The notes: a model not told the origin generated them from the sequence alone. 64,000 nt of DNA from Ashinkailepas kermadecensis (GCA_034440615.1 JAOTOM010001541.1:1-64000); one strand, 5' to 3'. Positions 46,811 through 59,851 are shown, numbered from the stretch's first letter. A program made the numbers and translations.

Positions 46811-47707
46811 TGAAGATCCGCATGCATTCTAGGATTCGAATCCTAGGGTGGGTGGATTCGGATTCGACATTTGAATATATTCGAATAGATTCGAATCCTT
46901 GCGTCGAAATCTCGAAATTTTAAACGTCATACAGTTCCCACTTTTAAACCGATTACAATGGGTTCTAGCTGACTGTTCTCAACGCTTCTGCCAGTGGTGC
47001 ATTTGTAACTCGGCCAAAAAAATGGAGGGGGCATTGGTACCATTCTGTGTAGGTGTCGAATATTTTTTTTCTCAAAAGAAGTATGGATAATGCACATGAC
47101 AACGCCCCCGATACACAAAATGTTACGTTGGGTCAGATATTACGTCACAGGTCACGGTCAAGCCTCAAAATATCGGAAATTCCAACTTCACTTCACTGCA
47201 ATTGGAAAGGCCACTTGCAAACCCAACCGTCACATTACAAGTAAGAAAACGTGCCCCATCCGTAGGAAATTTGCCCAATAAATTAGCTGTTGGCGGTTGT
47301 GTGAAGATGGGAGGCGCTCCCCTGCCAACCAAAATTTTACCGTATGAGTCGCTATGAGTCTTGCTTTCGCTCCCATAGCAAACCAGCGAAACATTGTGGT
47401 AACAAAACGGAGTGGAACCAGCAACCAAATACCACGTTAAAAAAAACGCAGGATGGGCGAATAAGTCCGATGCAGCACCGACATATTCGTCTTGCATGTA
47501 GTATTTTGAATACAATTTTGACATAGACCGCATACCAATATATTTATTTGCGCATTTAAATTATGGCTTTCTGGATTCGACTGTGGATTTTAGGATTCAT
47601 ATCCTGATTCAAGTGTTCGAAACCTCGTTTTCAGGACTCGAAGATTCGAAAGATTCAAAGGTATTCGAATCTATTCGAATCCTGCAAATCCAAATCTTGA
47701 GCTCTAG
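46811..47707. mobile_element. Candidate hAT-like non-autonomous element
   Basis: The left end reads CAGTGCTGAAGATCCGCATG and the right end, on the opposite strand, CTAGAGCTCAAGATTTGGAT; both are followed after about 20 bp by GGATTCGAAT words. The CAG-TG-TGAAGAT start is typical of hAT ends. Subterminal regions at both ends are packed with ATTCGAAT/GATTCGAATC words (46830-46920 and 47575-47690). The flanking CTCTGACC and TCCTGACC are similar but not identical, so the 8-bp duplication is uncertain. There is no transposase inside. Confidence 0.45.
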
Positions 47708-47984
47708 TCCTGACCCTCCTTCCCGGAAAGTACCACCTCTGCTGGAGGGCATACAGCTCTGGTGTGCTTTCCATATCCAGTGATGTCGGAATCAGAGGAG
47801 GGCTCTGACCAACTTCCACTCGCGCCCACCACGTGCAATATGTAAGCAAAAGGAAAATTGGATACAACTTTCTTGAAATACGGGCACAAGTTATTTTTTA
47901 GTGCCTTACTGTTATATATGAAAACTGACCCAGTATCGGTAAGAATTCAAACCCGATAAGCTAGTTATATTTCTGTATTTTTAT
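47708..47984. other. Unassigned spacer
   Basis: No gene recognised. Confidence 0.4.
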
Positions 47985-48171
47985 AGTCTGCGTCTCCGGT
48001 ATGTTTTTGGGATTGCACTTGCTATCCCCGAATGAAAATGGCGTAGTGGAACCCCTGCCCCTATGTGATACCATAAATAGAAGAGCATCATTATAATTCA
48101 CCCTATCTAATCCTTGTACGATTTTAAGCATCCGTCAGACATGTGACCTGTCAATCTCCTATGCTTGAGTG

Positions 48172-49876
48172 TGTACACTCGGTTTCGGTAGGATGTTCAG
48201 GGGTACCCTTAGCATGGCTGGCTCACTAGGAACGTAGGCAGTGACGCTGCACACCAAAAATTACTGGTAGGCTGCGCCGTTTCACAGTTATGAGTTGCGT
48301 GACAGCCTACCAGCTTCGCCACCGGCCAGCGTCCGAGCCATAGGAATTCGCGTTTGTGGTCGTCACGCGACCATTTGCCCTACAGCCATGCAGTGGTAAA
48401 CACGGGTCTTCCCTGTTCCCGCCTTGCATTCCTCTTGTCGGTGAAACAACATTGGCAGTTGAACGAGCAGGTTACTGGACTTCTGTCGATAAGCAACAAT
48501 TGATAGCTGCGGATGTATGACTGCAGCAACACAGAATGAGCAAGAAAGGTTGGAAAAAGCTCAGTTGCAAAGATGTAGCGAAAGGAGATGGGAGGTTTAT
48601 GATGTCAAAGAAGTATTCTCTGGCCCCAAAATAATAATAGAATGTCCAACATTTATACGTTTTAGAAATGTAGTTCGAACTCTTGCTGGGCTGGCTTTAT
48701 GAACCAGGATCCAATTGCTAAGAAGAGCTGGTTTCGTGAACCCTGGCCATGATTCCATAAATTACAGTTTTACAGTCTAAATTTGGCAAAGCGCTTCACG
48801 TGCCGTCAATACACTGACACGGCGACCCCGGCAGCTCGCTCTCGACCTTATCGTGCCAATTGCCAACTGACCCTCCCAGCCGGGGACTAAAAGCGAGCAC
48901 GCGAGGCGACTCGAACCCAGCATTGCCAGGACGGCGGAGACCGGTGCACGACAGCGCTCTAGCCAACTAAGCTACCGAGGCGGCAAGTCACAGGGAGGCA
49001 CTTGCTTCCTTAATTCAGATTCATTGGCAAGTCAATTAGTTACTTGATTAAATTGCATCTACTTCATTGAGAATCACATGTTTTAGAGCGGAAGGAATGT
49101 GTTGCATGATATCATATTATTTATTGCATATGTTGTGCACTGTATTGCAAGCGATATATTCAGAATTCTGTGGGGATAAAGTATTTCTTCACGCTGACAC
49201 CACCCAACTATTTTACCATACAAAGATTTTACTTTATATTGCTTCATCTAAAGTAAAATCTTTGTATGGTAAAATAGTGGGATATTGGAATAGTGTAATC
49301 ATGGCCAGGGTTCACTAAACCAGCTCTTCTTAGCAATTGGATCCTGGTTCATAAAGCCAGAGCAAGAGTTCGAACTACATTTCTAAAACGTATAAATGTT
49401 GGACATTCTATTATTATTTTGGGGCCAGAGAATACTTCTTTGACATCATAAACCTCCCATCTCCTTTCGCTACATCTTTGCAACTGAGCTTTTTCCAACC
49501 TTTCTTGCTCATTCTGTGTTGCTGCAGTCATACATCCGCAGCTATCAATTGTTGCTTATCGACAGAAGTCCAGTAACCTGCTCGTTCAACTGCCAATATT
49601 GTTTCACCGACAAGAGGAATGCAAGGCGGGAACAGGGAAGACCCGTGTTTACCACTGCATGGCTGTAGGGCAAATGGTCGCGTGACGACCACAAACGCGA
49701 ATTCCTATGGCTCGGACGCTGGCCGGTGGCGAAGCTGGTAGGCTGTCACGCAACTCATAACTGTGAAACGGCGCAGCCTACCAGTAATTTTTGGTGTGCA
49801 GCGTCACTGCCTACGTTCCTAGTGAGCCAGCCATGCTAAGGGTACCCCCGAACATCCTACCGAAACCGAGTGTACA
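48172..49876. mobile_element. Foldback element with about 580-bp TIRs
   Basis: Complete element with arms 48172-48752 and 49299-49876, which are inverted copies of high identity. It begins TGTACACTCGGTTTCGG and ends CCGAAACCGAGTGTACA. Between the arms are a minus-strand tRNA-derived SINE module (48765-48985), a linker, and a hairpin region (49085-49285) with about 40-bp arms around 49240. There is no transposase. The arms each hold the same short ORF (about 60 codons, MTAATQNEQERLEKAQLQRC...), which is probably not translated. TGTAC at both ends may be the target duplication or part of the ends. Confidence 0.9.
48765..48985 (-). repeat. tRNA-derived SINE module
   Basis: Minus-strand counterpart of 7068-7300. 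It starts CCTCGGTAGCTTAGTTGGCT at about 48980 and has the B-box GGGTTCGAGTC near 48919. It occupies the same place relative to the arm and the hairpin as in copy 1. Confidence 0.75.
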
Positions 49877-50120
49877 TATCTTATGCCATAAATCTCTCTC
49901 CATATTCTAAATTTTCTAGCCGACTGATAACTATAGTACCTTTGCGTTGCACTCTTTCTACCATACGCCTACATCTCTGTCTAAGTAATGGCTCTATACT
50001 TGTACGCAATATTCCAAGTGGGGTACGTAGGCTAAAACATGTTATCCTCATAACTTCATTGTTTTTATATTCCACACTCATATTAAAGATTCCTAGCATA
50101 CAGCTAGGAATCATTAGCAT

Positions 50121-51912
<1,792 letters not shown>

Positions 51913-54334
51913 ATGAGTTTATAAAGAGCAAAAACATGCCAAGAGACATTATTTTAATGCAACGATGAACAAATTATGAAGGATTCTCTTAGGGCTGAAT
52001 TAATGTATTAACTTGGGCCATGCATATATCGTATATACTCTATGCTCAAACAATACACATTCTCTGTACATTGATACAAACATTGAACAATATAAATCCA
52101 ACTTATTACATTACAATCTAGACACATAATTGTATATCCATATTATGAAATCAAGAATTTAAGCTCGTTTTTTCCGCTCCTCACCTAAAATGATGCCACG
52201 GATGATCATAGCATTATCGCACCCCCTAGGAGCCGGTCTCGCATACTAGGGGGTAGAGGCACCCCCGGTGAAGAATCACTGCTCTACATACAGCATGACA
52301 TTTCATAACTTTACCATATACAAGAGCATCCCACCTCCTATGACTGACTTCCTTTGGTGAGAATACATGCTGCAGCCCGTCAATTCAAATTTCTGAAATT
52401 TATCTTTAGAAAAATGCTTTCATTAACCCATGCCTCAGTTATGCGTTCCAAATCTAACTTCAGACAACATATAAGCATTAATTTCCCCCATTTTGTTCCA
52501 ACACTTCTGGCATTCACCTAAAAGCATGGCAAGCAATTATTATCCCTCCACAGAATACTTCTTCCTTTAATTTGCTTCATACCCCACGACCTGCCTGTTT
52601 TCCTGCACTGAACAACTACACAGAACCTCGTACCTTCTGCGTATAAATTGCACTCAGTTCAATTCCTTCACTTAACTAACGGAGCTAGCAACCTATTTTA
52701 TTGAGAGAGGAAGATAACTAGTTACTATCAAAAGCTGATGTAATGGAATACGAACGCATGAACGCAATGGAATTAATATATAAACTTGTTTAGCACACAT
52801 ACAAGAAAACAACAAACTATTCCTCTGCTGATAGAAACTAATCTTTGTAACTAGTTGTTCACTTCTTGTTCCCACAGTGACCTCGAACGTTTAGAAGCTG
52901 GAATATCTTTTCACAATTAGACCCAAATGAAAGTTAATCCAATCTCAGTAACGTCCGCAATTTACAAAAAATTGGTAGGAATCGAGTGCCCAACCATACT
53001 GTTAATGTCACAAACCCAAGGAGTTAAATCAAGCAAATAATAATAAAGACTACTGGAATAATTACACAAAGATAGTAAACAACTTTTGAAATTTCAAATG
53101 ATCGATGCGTTTTGAAACGCATCGACCATACGACTACCAGTCTGACAAAGAGAGTCGCATGGGTGGCTACAGCTGCATTGATATACAATGAAAGCTGGAG
53201 GGAATTTTATTTTGCAGTCCTTATGGAGGAATTGTATACTAATTGTATTATAAAATATATGAAAAATGTAGAAAACGATTCGCAGACGATGGGGTGGGGA
53301 TTATGGGATTAGGATGGAAAGAGTTCCTGCTGATGGGTCTTGTCGTGCTCGGCCTGGGTATGAATACGGAGTACAGAGGTCTGTGTCTAAGTTTCGTATC
53401 GGTGTGAGATTGTAGGGTATCGGGTTCGTAAGGGGAGCACTTCATGCGTAAGACAGCTAGGAAGTTCCGCAGAAACACTGTCACGCGCCAACTGCATTGC
53501 TACTCTACTAAACGCCAAAAATTCACCTCAACAACTAGCTGTTGCAATGGGTAGAGCCGAAAGCATTATAAATTGATTTTGCCATCCCAAACATGAAGTA
53601 TGCTTCCATTCACGTGCAGTCCTTTATGAAATGAATCTCACGACAGCGTACCTCTGCGCCTTTTCTGTTCCGACTCACTCACTCACTTCATTCGCAACTC
53701 CTTGCTGTGCTGGTCCACTGCAGTACGGCGATTTTGGTTAGCAACTTTCAACCTGTGCTAAAGGGACGCTGCTGCTTTCTACAAAGCGCACGTTCCAGTT
53801 TTCTTCCACCATCGGTTATTTCAATCGTCAATCATGGAGCGCAAGATGACGCAAGCCATCGCTCATCTCTTAGTCTTGAGGCGCGCGGCGGCCGCCAATG
53901 CTTAGCGTGTGTTCTCGCTGCTGCTAACAGAAGCCGTACAGGTCTGCATCATTTGTAGATGTGCGTCATGTCTAGGAACATCATATTCAGCGTCATATGC
54001 GTAGACACACTTGGGTCATCATTTTGAACCGAACTAGAACTGTGCATACGTGCAGACACAACTTTTCCTAACATGCTACCACTTGAAGTGATGGTAATCC
54101 AAGCCAATCCAGAACTGAATGATGCAGTCAGGCTGCCTTTGTTGCATGCGAGTAGAAAAGATAAAGGAGATATTAAAGTAGGTTTTTAGTTCTGGTAGCT
54201 AGAGCATGCTAGCTCCGACCATCGCACGTGCGCGGCACTTTTCCTCTTTCACCAGTGTAGGGGGAGGGGTTGGTGCGATCCCTCACATGGCGTTTCAAAG
54301 CAAAACGTGCAATAGAGACGAAGCAAATGGGCGT
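51913..54334. other. Unassigned DNA, no recognised gene
   Basis: AT-rich sequence with only short ORFs. 53103-53124 is a short perfect hairpin (CGATGCGTTT / AAACGCATCG). 53600-53960 is GC-richer with a CpG-rich stretch (GAGGCGCGCGGCGGCCGCC) but no recognisable exon. Confidence 0.45.
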
Positions 54335-54960
54335 GTGGAGTGGAGCGAGATCGTGTGGCAGTGATGGGCGTGGCAGTGATGGGCAGTGATGGGCGTGTGG
54401 AGTGGAGCGAGATCGTGTGGCAGTGATGGGCGTGGCAGTGATGGGCAGTGATGGGCGTGTGGAGTGGAGCGAGGTCGTGTGGCTGATGGGCGTGGCAGTG
54501 ATGGGCAGTGATGGGCGTGTGGAGTGGAGCAGATCGTGTGGCAGTGATGGGCGTGGCAGTGATGGGCAGTGATGGGCGTGTGGAGTGGGCGAGGTCGTGT
54601 GGCAGTGATGGGCGTGGCAGTGATGGGCAGTGATGGGCGTGTGGAGTGGAGCGAGATCGTGTGGCAGTGATGGGCGTGGCAGTGATGGGCAGTGATGGGC
54701 GTGTGGAGTGGAGCGAGATCGTGTGGCAGTGATGGGCGTGGCAGTGATGGGCAGTGATGGGCGTGTGGGTGGAGCGAGGTCGTGTGGCAGTGATGGGCGT
54801 GGCAGTGATGGGCAGTGATGGGCGTGTGGAGTGGAGCGAGATCGTGTGGCAGTGATGGGCAGTGATGGGCGTGTGGAGTGGAGCGAGATCGTGTGGCAGT
54901 GATGGGCGTGGCAGTGATGGGCAGTGATGGGCGTGTGGAGTGGAGCGAGGTCGCGCAACT
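54335..54960. repeat. 62-bp satellite
   Basis: About ten copies of a 62-bp unit made of GTGTGGAGTGGAGCGAGATC, GTGTGGCAGTGATGGGCGTG and GCAGTGATGGGCAGTGATGGGC (unit starts at 54347 and 54409). Internally it repeats GGCAGTGATGGGC. Single-base deletions shift the frame. The minus-strand Pro/His/Ser-rich ORF of 252 codons is a repeat translation. Confidence 0.96.
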
Positions 54961-55967
54961 GACCCACGATGTCGTACTTGGGAGTGATAGGAACCCCCTC
55001 AGGTCAGGTGAAAGATCAAATGTTCGGAAAAATCGAAACGTTTCCCAAATTCATCGCAAAGGACCGCTAAATTGCAACAGATTTATAAGCTAAACTACAC
55101 TAAACAGCAACTTCTAATTATTTGTTGAATGTTCATCGGTGCTTTACGGATGTAATGCATGTACATTAAGCTTCAAGTAAAACATAGATCAATGGTCAAT
55201 GGTCAGTTCAAACCATCGCATTTGACGACTTGATAAAATGTTCAAAATCGCTGCTTCCACTCACACCGGGGTAAAAATGTACGGTGAAGTTTGCTTCAAA
55301 ACATACAACAACCCAGACTATTCGCAAGCACGAAAAAGGTCACTGCAGGTCAGCCTAGTTCAGTGACATTGAATGACATTGACCAAAGGGTACGGAATAT
55401 TTCAAGGGATTCCGTTGACCGGTTTCGAAGCAATCCACGAACATTCTTAGGGATGGGGGGGGGGGAGGGTGCATCAATGTGCCCCCTCCACTGGTGAGGG
55501 TTAATAATCAATTGTACCGTGACATACACTAGCTTTCAGGGGTAAACAAGAATGAAAGGGAGCTTCAGTTATAGCCCTGATGTCCTGGCCTATGGATAAA
55601 TATCGTATTAATAGGCATTAATAGGTATCATATTGAAAAGCATCTTTGATATCCGTGCATAGGAGATACTAGGCTATTATGTAGTCTTTCATCTCCTATA
55701 CATATTAATATAAATATATTCACAAGATCGAAGATCGTCGAAAGGTGGGAGAAGTTGGTCTAGGTCGAGAATAACAATGCTGATAGCTTAGGATAGACAA
55801 GATTTTCCCATCTCTAAGCACAATATGTTCTTTTAGTCTAGATTACGACTGCTTGGAGCGCGTAGTCAAAGCTGGTTTTGGAAAAATCATCTTTCAAACG
55901 GGCAAAAATGTAGACGAAATACATAAAGAACGCAAGCGACATCTGACGAATCCACAAAACTACTGGA
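54961..55967. other. Unassigned DNA
   Basis: No gene recognised. G-run at 55457-55465. Confidence 0.4.
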
Positions 55968-55975
55968 CTACACAT

Positions 55976-56425
55976 TAGGGTGGAGTGATTTTATGCGTTT
56001 TTGTAAAAACGCTGGGTGATAAAGTCTAAAACCATGTGTTTGGTTCTCAAAAAATGATCTGCAAAGTTATAAAACAATCTGAGGCCGGGAAGCCGCCGCG
56101 CCTCAGGGCTTTCTGAGACCGAAATGACGTTTTCTAACGAACTTGCGGGATAAATCACCATTTCAGGAATTGAAATAATTAGATGGAAAATAAAGAGTTG
56201 TTTCATTGCATTCTGCAGTCTTTCATTGACCACTGTACCAATTTTCACTTCTCTAACTTGAAAATTGTGCCCGTCATGACGCAGAGTCTCGTAAGGTGCG
56301 CCGACCGCAGCGACATCCCTGCCCTCTATCGGTGGAAGTGTGAACTGTGGCCATTGGCCGTTTTTCCCCAGTTTTAGTTCCTCTCTGGGACAACTGAAGG
56401 CAGGGAGGGGGCGGATCTAAGACAG
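55976..56425. repeat. Left TIR of the DNA transposon
   Basis: The reverse complement aligns almost throughout with 59852-60292. Strongly conserved blocks include GAAATGACGTTTTC, CTGAGGCCGGGAAGCCGCCG (mirrored at the other end), CTGCCCTCTATCGG and GGCGGAT. Small indels near the tip (TTTTTGTAAAAACGCTGGG at 55999-56017) and single-base changes show some divergence between the two arms. Confidence 0.93.
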
Positions 56426-56642
56426 GGTATATTCGGATGGCTGTTATGCCTACAAATAGGCACACGAACAGAACGAACTAAGCGCAGTTAGTCCTAAGAC
56501 CTACTCATCTAAATAAGATCCTGCACCACCATACGACTACGAATTGCACACGACTATCTCTCTGTCTCTGTCTCTGTCTCACTGTCTATGTCTCTCTCTC
56601 TCTCACTCTCTCCCTCTCTCCCCATCTCTCTCACATTTACCG

Positions 56643-59133
56643 TTACACGAAGTCACTTTTCTTGGCGGATTTCGGTCTCGCGGCACGACTGGCCTGGCGC
56701 GATACGATAATGCCGTGTCGCCTGTCCTCGCCGAACACACGCGTGGACGCCTCCGTTACGAGCCTAACGCATCGCTCGACACTTTGTGCGTGGCATGGGA
56801 ATGCCGGTAGCGAGAGAGGTTGGTCGACGGCTGACATAATCTCGTCGTCCGACATGTGAGCGGTAACTGGCGGTTCCGTCACCTCGACATGGTCACATTG
56901 GATCATGTCGGTGTATGTGGCCGCCTCCCAGTTCAGTGGGGGCACCCTGAATTGTCGGCACCGGGATCCCGGGTTACTCCGCGCACTCATGATCAGTTTG
57001 ACCCCCCTCTCCCGGATCGACCTCTCAGCGTCGACAACCATGGCCGCGATTAGGTTCTCCGGGTGGGCGAACCACGCGTTTCGTTCCACTGAACGTTTCG
57101 CCACTGCCTGCACTTCAGGTGTCTGTGTCTGAATAAGTCTCATCGTTCTGAAGAGATGCACGGCTCCTTGCGTGAAGAGTGGGCGTGCTTTGATGTCGAA
57201 CCACATAGGGGCATACACCTGTTGGACAAACTCCGTCATCTTTGTCAGAGCCGGGGTTGGCGACGCAGTTCTCGTGTACAGTATGAGCACTCTGATGCCG
57301 AGAGTTAGCCACCGCGCGTGGTTAAGCGGACCCGGCCTGGCGCATGCCAGCTCAGCACTGACAACGCCGGTGGCGACGGCTCGGCAGTACCGGAGAAGGA
57401 TGCGCTGGTCAGCAGACAGGTCTGCGACAACCTGCTCCGCGATGTCAGGCGCGTTGAATGGGATGGGACGGAAGTCCACCCCCGGCTGGCGGTGAATGTC
57501 ACCAGCTATAGCTTGTCCCAGCGGGCCCTTGAAGGACTTGGGCCCACTGGTACCGTGGCCTCCATCCAGCTCCACGAACACATGCCTGCGAAAAAGCCCA
57601 GGACAGAATGGGATTTGGACAAGGAAGGAATTGGATAGACATTTATCAGGGTCTAAATGGGCAAATGGCATGGCAAGTGTTTGGATTGTACTACGGACTC
57701 ACAAATTGCCATGATTCTAGATAGATATGCAGATACGCAGTATATTATTGTATGTCATGTAATTTGTAAGGATCAGGTGGATAGTGGCGAAGTATTTCAG
57801 TCAATTCTTGTTTTATTATAAAAACAAGCAGCACATACCTCATCGGAAGTTCGTTGCCATGAAGAAGGCAGATGAGCCACTGGACGCTACGGCCAAGCTG
57901 GCGCTCCATCCTCGTGAGTGCACCGTTTTCGCGGCCTGTGTTGACGGCAGTGCCATCGACCAATACTGCCTGCAGGGATTCTTCTGATTCGCACTCCCGA
58001 AGGACTTCTAAAGCCTTGCCAGCAATTGATGCACTATTTTCTGATGTCAGTGTTTTGTGAGCAATGTAGGTTCCACCTGGCTCGCTCACAAATACCAGAT
58101 GCTTCTCTTTTCCCATAAGCCGTACGTCTTGCTCATTTGTTTTCTCTCGTATCTTTGTGATATCCTGTCTCCCATCGAATCCCATGCACTGCACCTTACC
58201 GCCTATGCCCTCCTTTAGCTTTCGTTTTTCTTTCTCCTGTGCCCTTTGTCTGGCTCTTATCACTTTATCTCGTGTGATGACGTGTCTCGTGTCGTTCTCA
58301 GTGACGAGGCCAAGGTCCTTCAAGAGAGCGGTGCCAAGGGCCGCTGCAATCCTATCAGTGACCTCGATGTACCGGTCACACTCCTTAGCGAAATTCTCCA
58401 GAGACAGCATATTGTACGGAGCCCTAGTCTGTGTTGGTTCGTGGACACTCCCTGTGTCATATGCATCGTCACCATTGCTTCCCTCGTCCATGCTTTCGGG
58501 CTCGTGTCCCATGCTGTGCTCGGTCAGACCCGAGGGACCAGGCTCCGAGTCGTTGGCGTCCGTCTGATGGAAAGCCGGGTCAGGCCGCAGAGGGTTCTGA
58601 TCTCTTCGCCTCCTCTCCAATGCATTGGAGGTCTTCATGTCAATGCCGCCGATGCTTCGCTTCCTCTCACCTCGCTGGTCTTGTAGGAAATTCCACTCGC
58701 GGTATGGAACCTTGTTCTCGCTGGGGCAGCTGCAGGCATTTCTCGAAGGACAGCTGCACGCGCAGATGTCAAACAGCTCATGGAGGGGAATCGTTTTGCT
58801 TGCGCCAGCGCGTTTCTTTGTTGGAGTCTTTGTTAGATCCTTTCCTTTCTTCACAATCATCAGGACACCCCGGACAATCGACTGAAACGATTTAACAGGG
58901 ACGCTTGCTTTCCCCCAAAGGTATACAACGCCCTTGGCAACGCTCGTGGCGATTTGCCTTTCGCCCGCTGCATGGTTGTCAACAGCCAGAAGTTTGTTAG
59001 ACTGTAGTCTGTAGAAGTTATATACATGAATCTGAAGTGGCAGTTGGTTCTTCGGCAGTTCGCAGGGATGGCCCAACGCAAAGTGAGCCGTCTTCGATCG
59101 GAGTGAACTTCCCTTAACCTTTTTTACTTTCAT
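56643..59133 (-). CDS. Transposase, two coding exons (745 aa)
   Basis: Exon 1 is 59133-57839 and exon 2 is 57585-56643 on the minus strand; the 253-bp intron starts GTATGT and ends TTTTTCGCAG. Joining restores the run ending NELPMR onto HVFVELDGGHGTSGP in frame, without any stop. Features: basic N terminus; Cys cluster C124/C126/C128/C134/C136, possibly metal binding; low-complexity acidic region about 170-240; FDGR with D320; VDGTAVNTG with D393; CLLH (C422, H425), the CxxH signature found in several DDE transposase superfamilies; HPEN (E608), a candidate third catalytic residue; and a conserved C-terminal FPCHAQSVERCVRLVTEAS block. I recall this architecture from proteins annotated as cc8L18.2-like in insects, cnidarians and others. 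An in-frame TGA 18 bp upstream of the ATG and a pyrimidine-rich CAG at 59160-59176 suggest an additional 5' UTR intron. Catalytic role is inferred, not proven. Confidence 0.88.
57586..57838 (-). other. GT-AG intron in the transposase gene
   Basis: Donor ATGAG/GTATGTGCTG, acceptor CTGGGCTTTTTCGCAG/G. The sequence reads into stops in the exon-1 frame within about 30 codons, and excising it makes one frame that continues the conserved protein. Confidence 0.88.
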
Positions 59134-59324
59134 ACTCGAAATCTGATAGGTTCACTAGTCTGGAAAAGAGGCAAAAACTGGTTAGTCAACTGGCAAGTTT
59201 CAAAATTCATCCCTCGCCATAGGATAAAAATGTATCACAAACGTTTTTGCTATAACAGGAAGTTCAGGGTGCATAACTGTATTGGAAATTTCGCGTGCGA
59301 CACACGCCCTCGTAGATCCTTATT

Positions 59325-59480
59325 TTCGGTTCCAACCATGGTCATGGTTGGAGAATATGCCTCGGCCACCCCGGCCATGGCCGGGGTAACTTTCAAGTTA
59401 CCCCGGCCATGGCCGCGCAATAAATTGGCCGCCGGCGGGGTAACTTACAAAGCAATTCTTTACCCATGACCATGGTGGTG
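59325..59480. promoter_or_regulatory. Nested palindromes upstream of the transposase
   Basis: CGGCCATGGCCGGGGTAACTT (59371-59391) is followed by its exact reverse complement (59395-59415) with a 3-bp loop, and each arm itself centres on the palindrome GGCCATGGCC. An outer pair, CCATGGTCATGG (59336-59347) and CCATGACCATGG (59464-59475), encloses them, and a partial third copy (GGCGGGGTAACTTACAA) follows at 59434. Position: about 200-350 bp upstream of the transposase ATG and about 380 bp inside the right TIR. It may be a regulatory or transposase-binding structure, or a tiny nested insertion. Confidence 0.65.
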
Positions 59481-59851
59481 ATGGTGAGTAAATGCAACAG
59501 TTGGTGGGCAATCGACGGTCGGAGCATAAAATCATCGCCAGTACTGCTAAATTTGAGCGGTCTGCGTTAGTCGTGCGACCGAGTACCCACCCAGTAAGGT
59601 GTGGGATTGTCAGTGTTTCCGCCAAGGTAAATTAATTAAATTCAAATATCTGCAGTAACAATTCACATGCAGCCAAGAAAACATGCTAGCAGGGTATCTC
59701 AGGTAAACATTGTGAGCTTGGAGGCTGAAAGGCAGGCCACAATATGCCAAAGCCGGCTGTGGCTACGCTCCAATCGTGTATAGCTGTCGATAGAAGTCGC
59801 TGGAATTGTAATAAAATAGCGCTGTGCCCATAAGAAGTCAGCACATTGTGC

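Larger units (their letters stand above)
47985..50120 (-). pseudogene. CR1-like LINE tail, interrupted by a foldback element
   Basis: Minus strand 50120-49877 encodes RTPLGILRTSIEPLL, MVERVQRKG and RLENLEYGERF, which match the thumb/C-terminal region of the CR1 copy at 9600-9740 (RPHLEYSVQAWSP, LERVQRKA, GNLEYxERL). The next homologous bases (CACTCAAGCATAGGAGATTG, then AAAATCGTACAAGGATTAGA, ATGATGCTCTTC and GTATCACATAGG; compare 9757-9880) are found only at 48171-47985, on the other side of the foldback element. The CR1 copy was therefore present before that element inserted. Stops and indels show it is dead. Confidence 0.85.

Noticed and set aside
54209..54967. 252-codon Pro/His/Ser-rich minus ORF
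   Set aside because: Translation of the 62-bp satellite.
57318..57638. Plus-strand ORFs inside the transposase region (also 58157-58895)
   Set aside because: Antisense shadows of the minus-strand transposase, with no domain similarity.
56643..57671. 342-codon ORF as an independent gene starting at 57671
   Set aside because: The first 29 residues lie in the intron; the conserved sequence begins right at the splice acceptor and continues exon 1.
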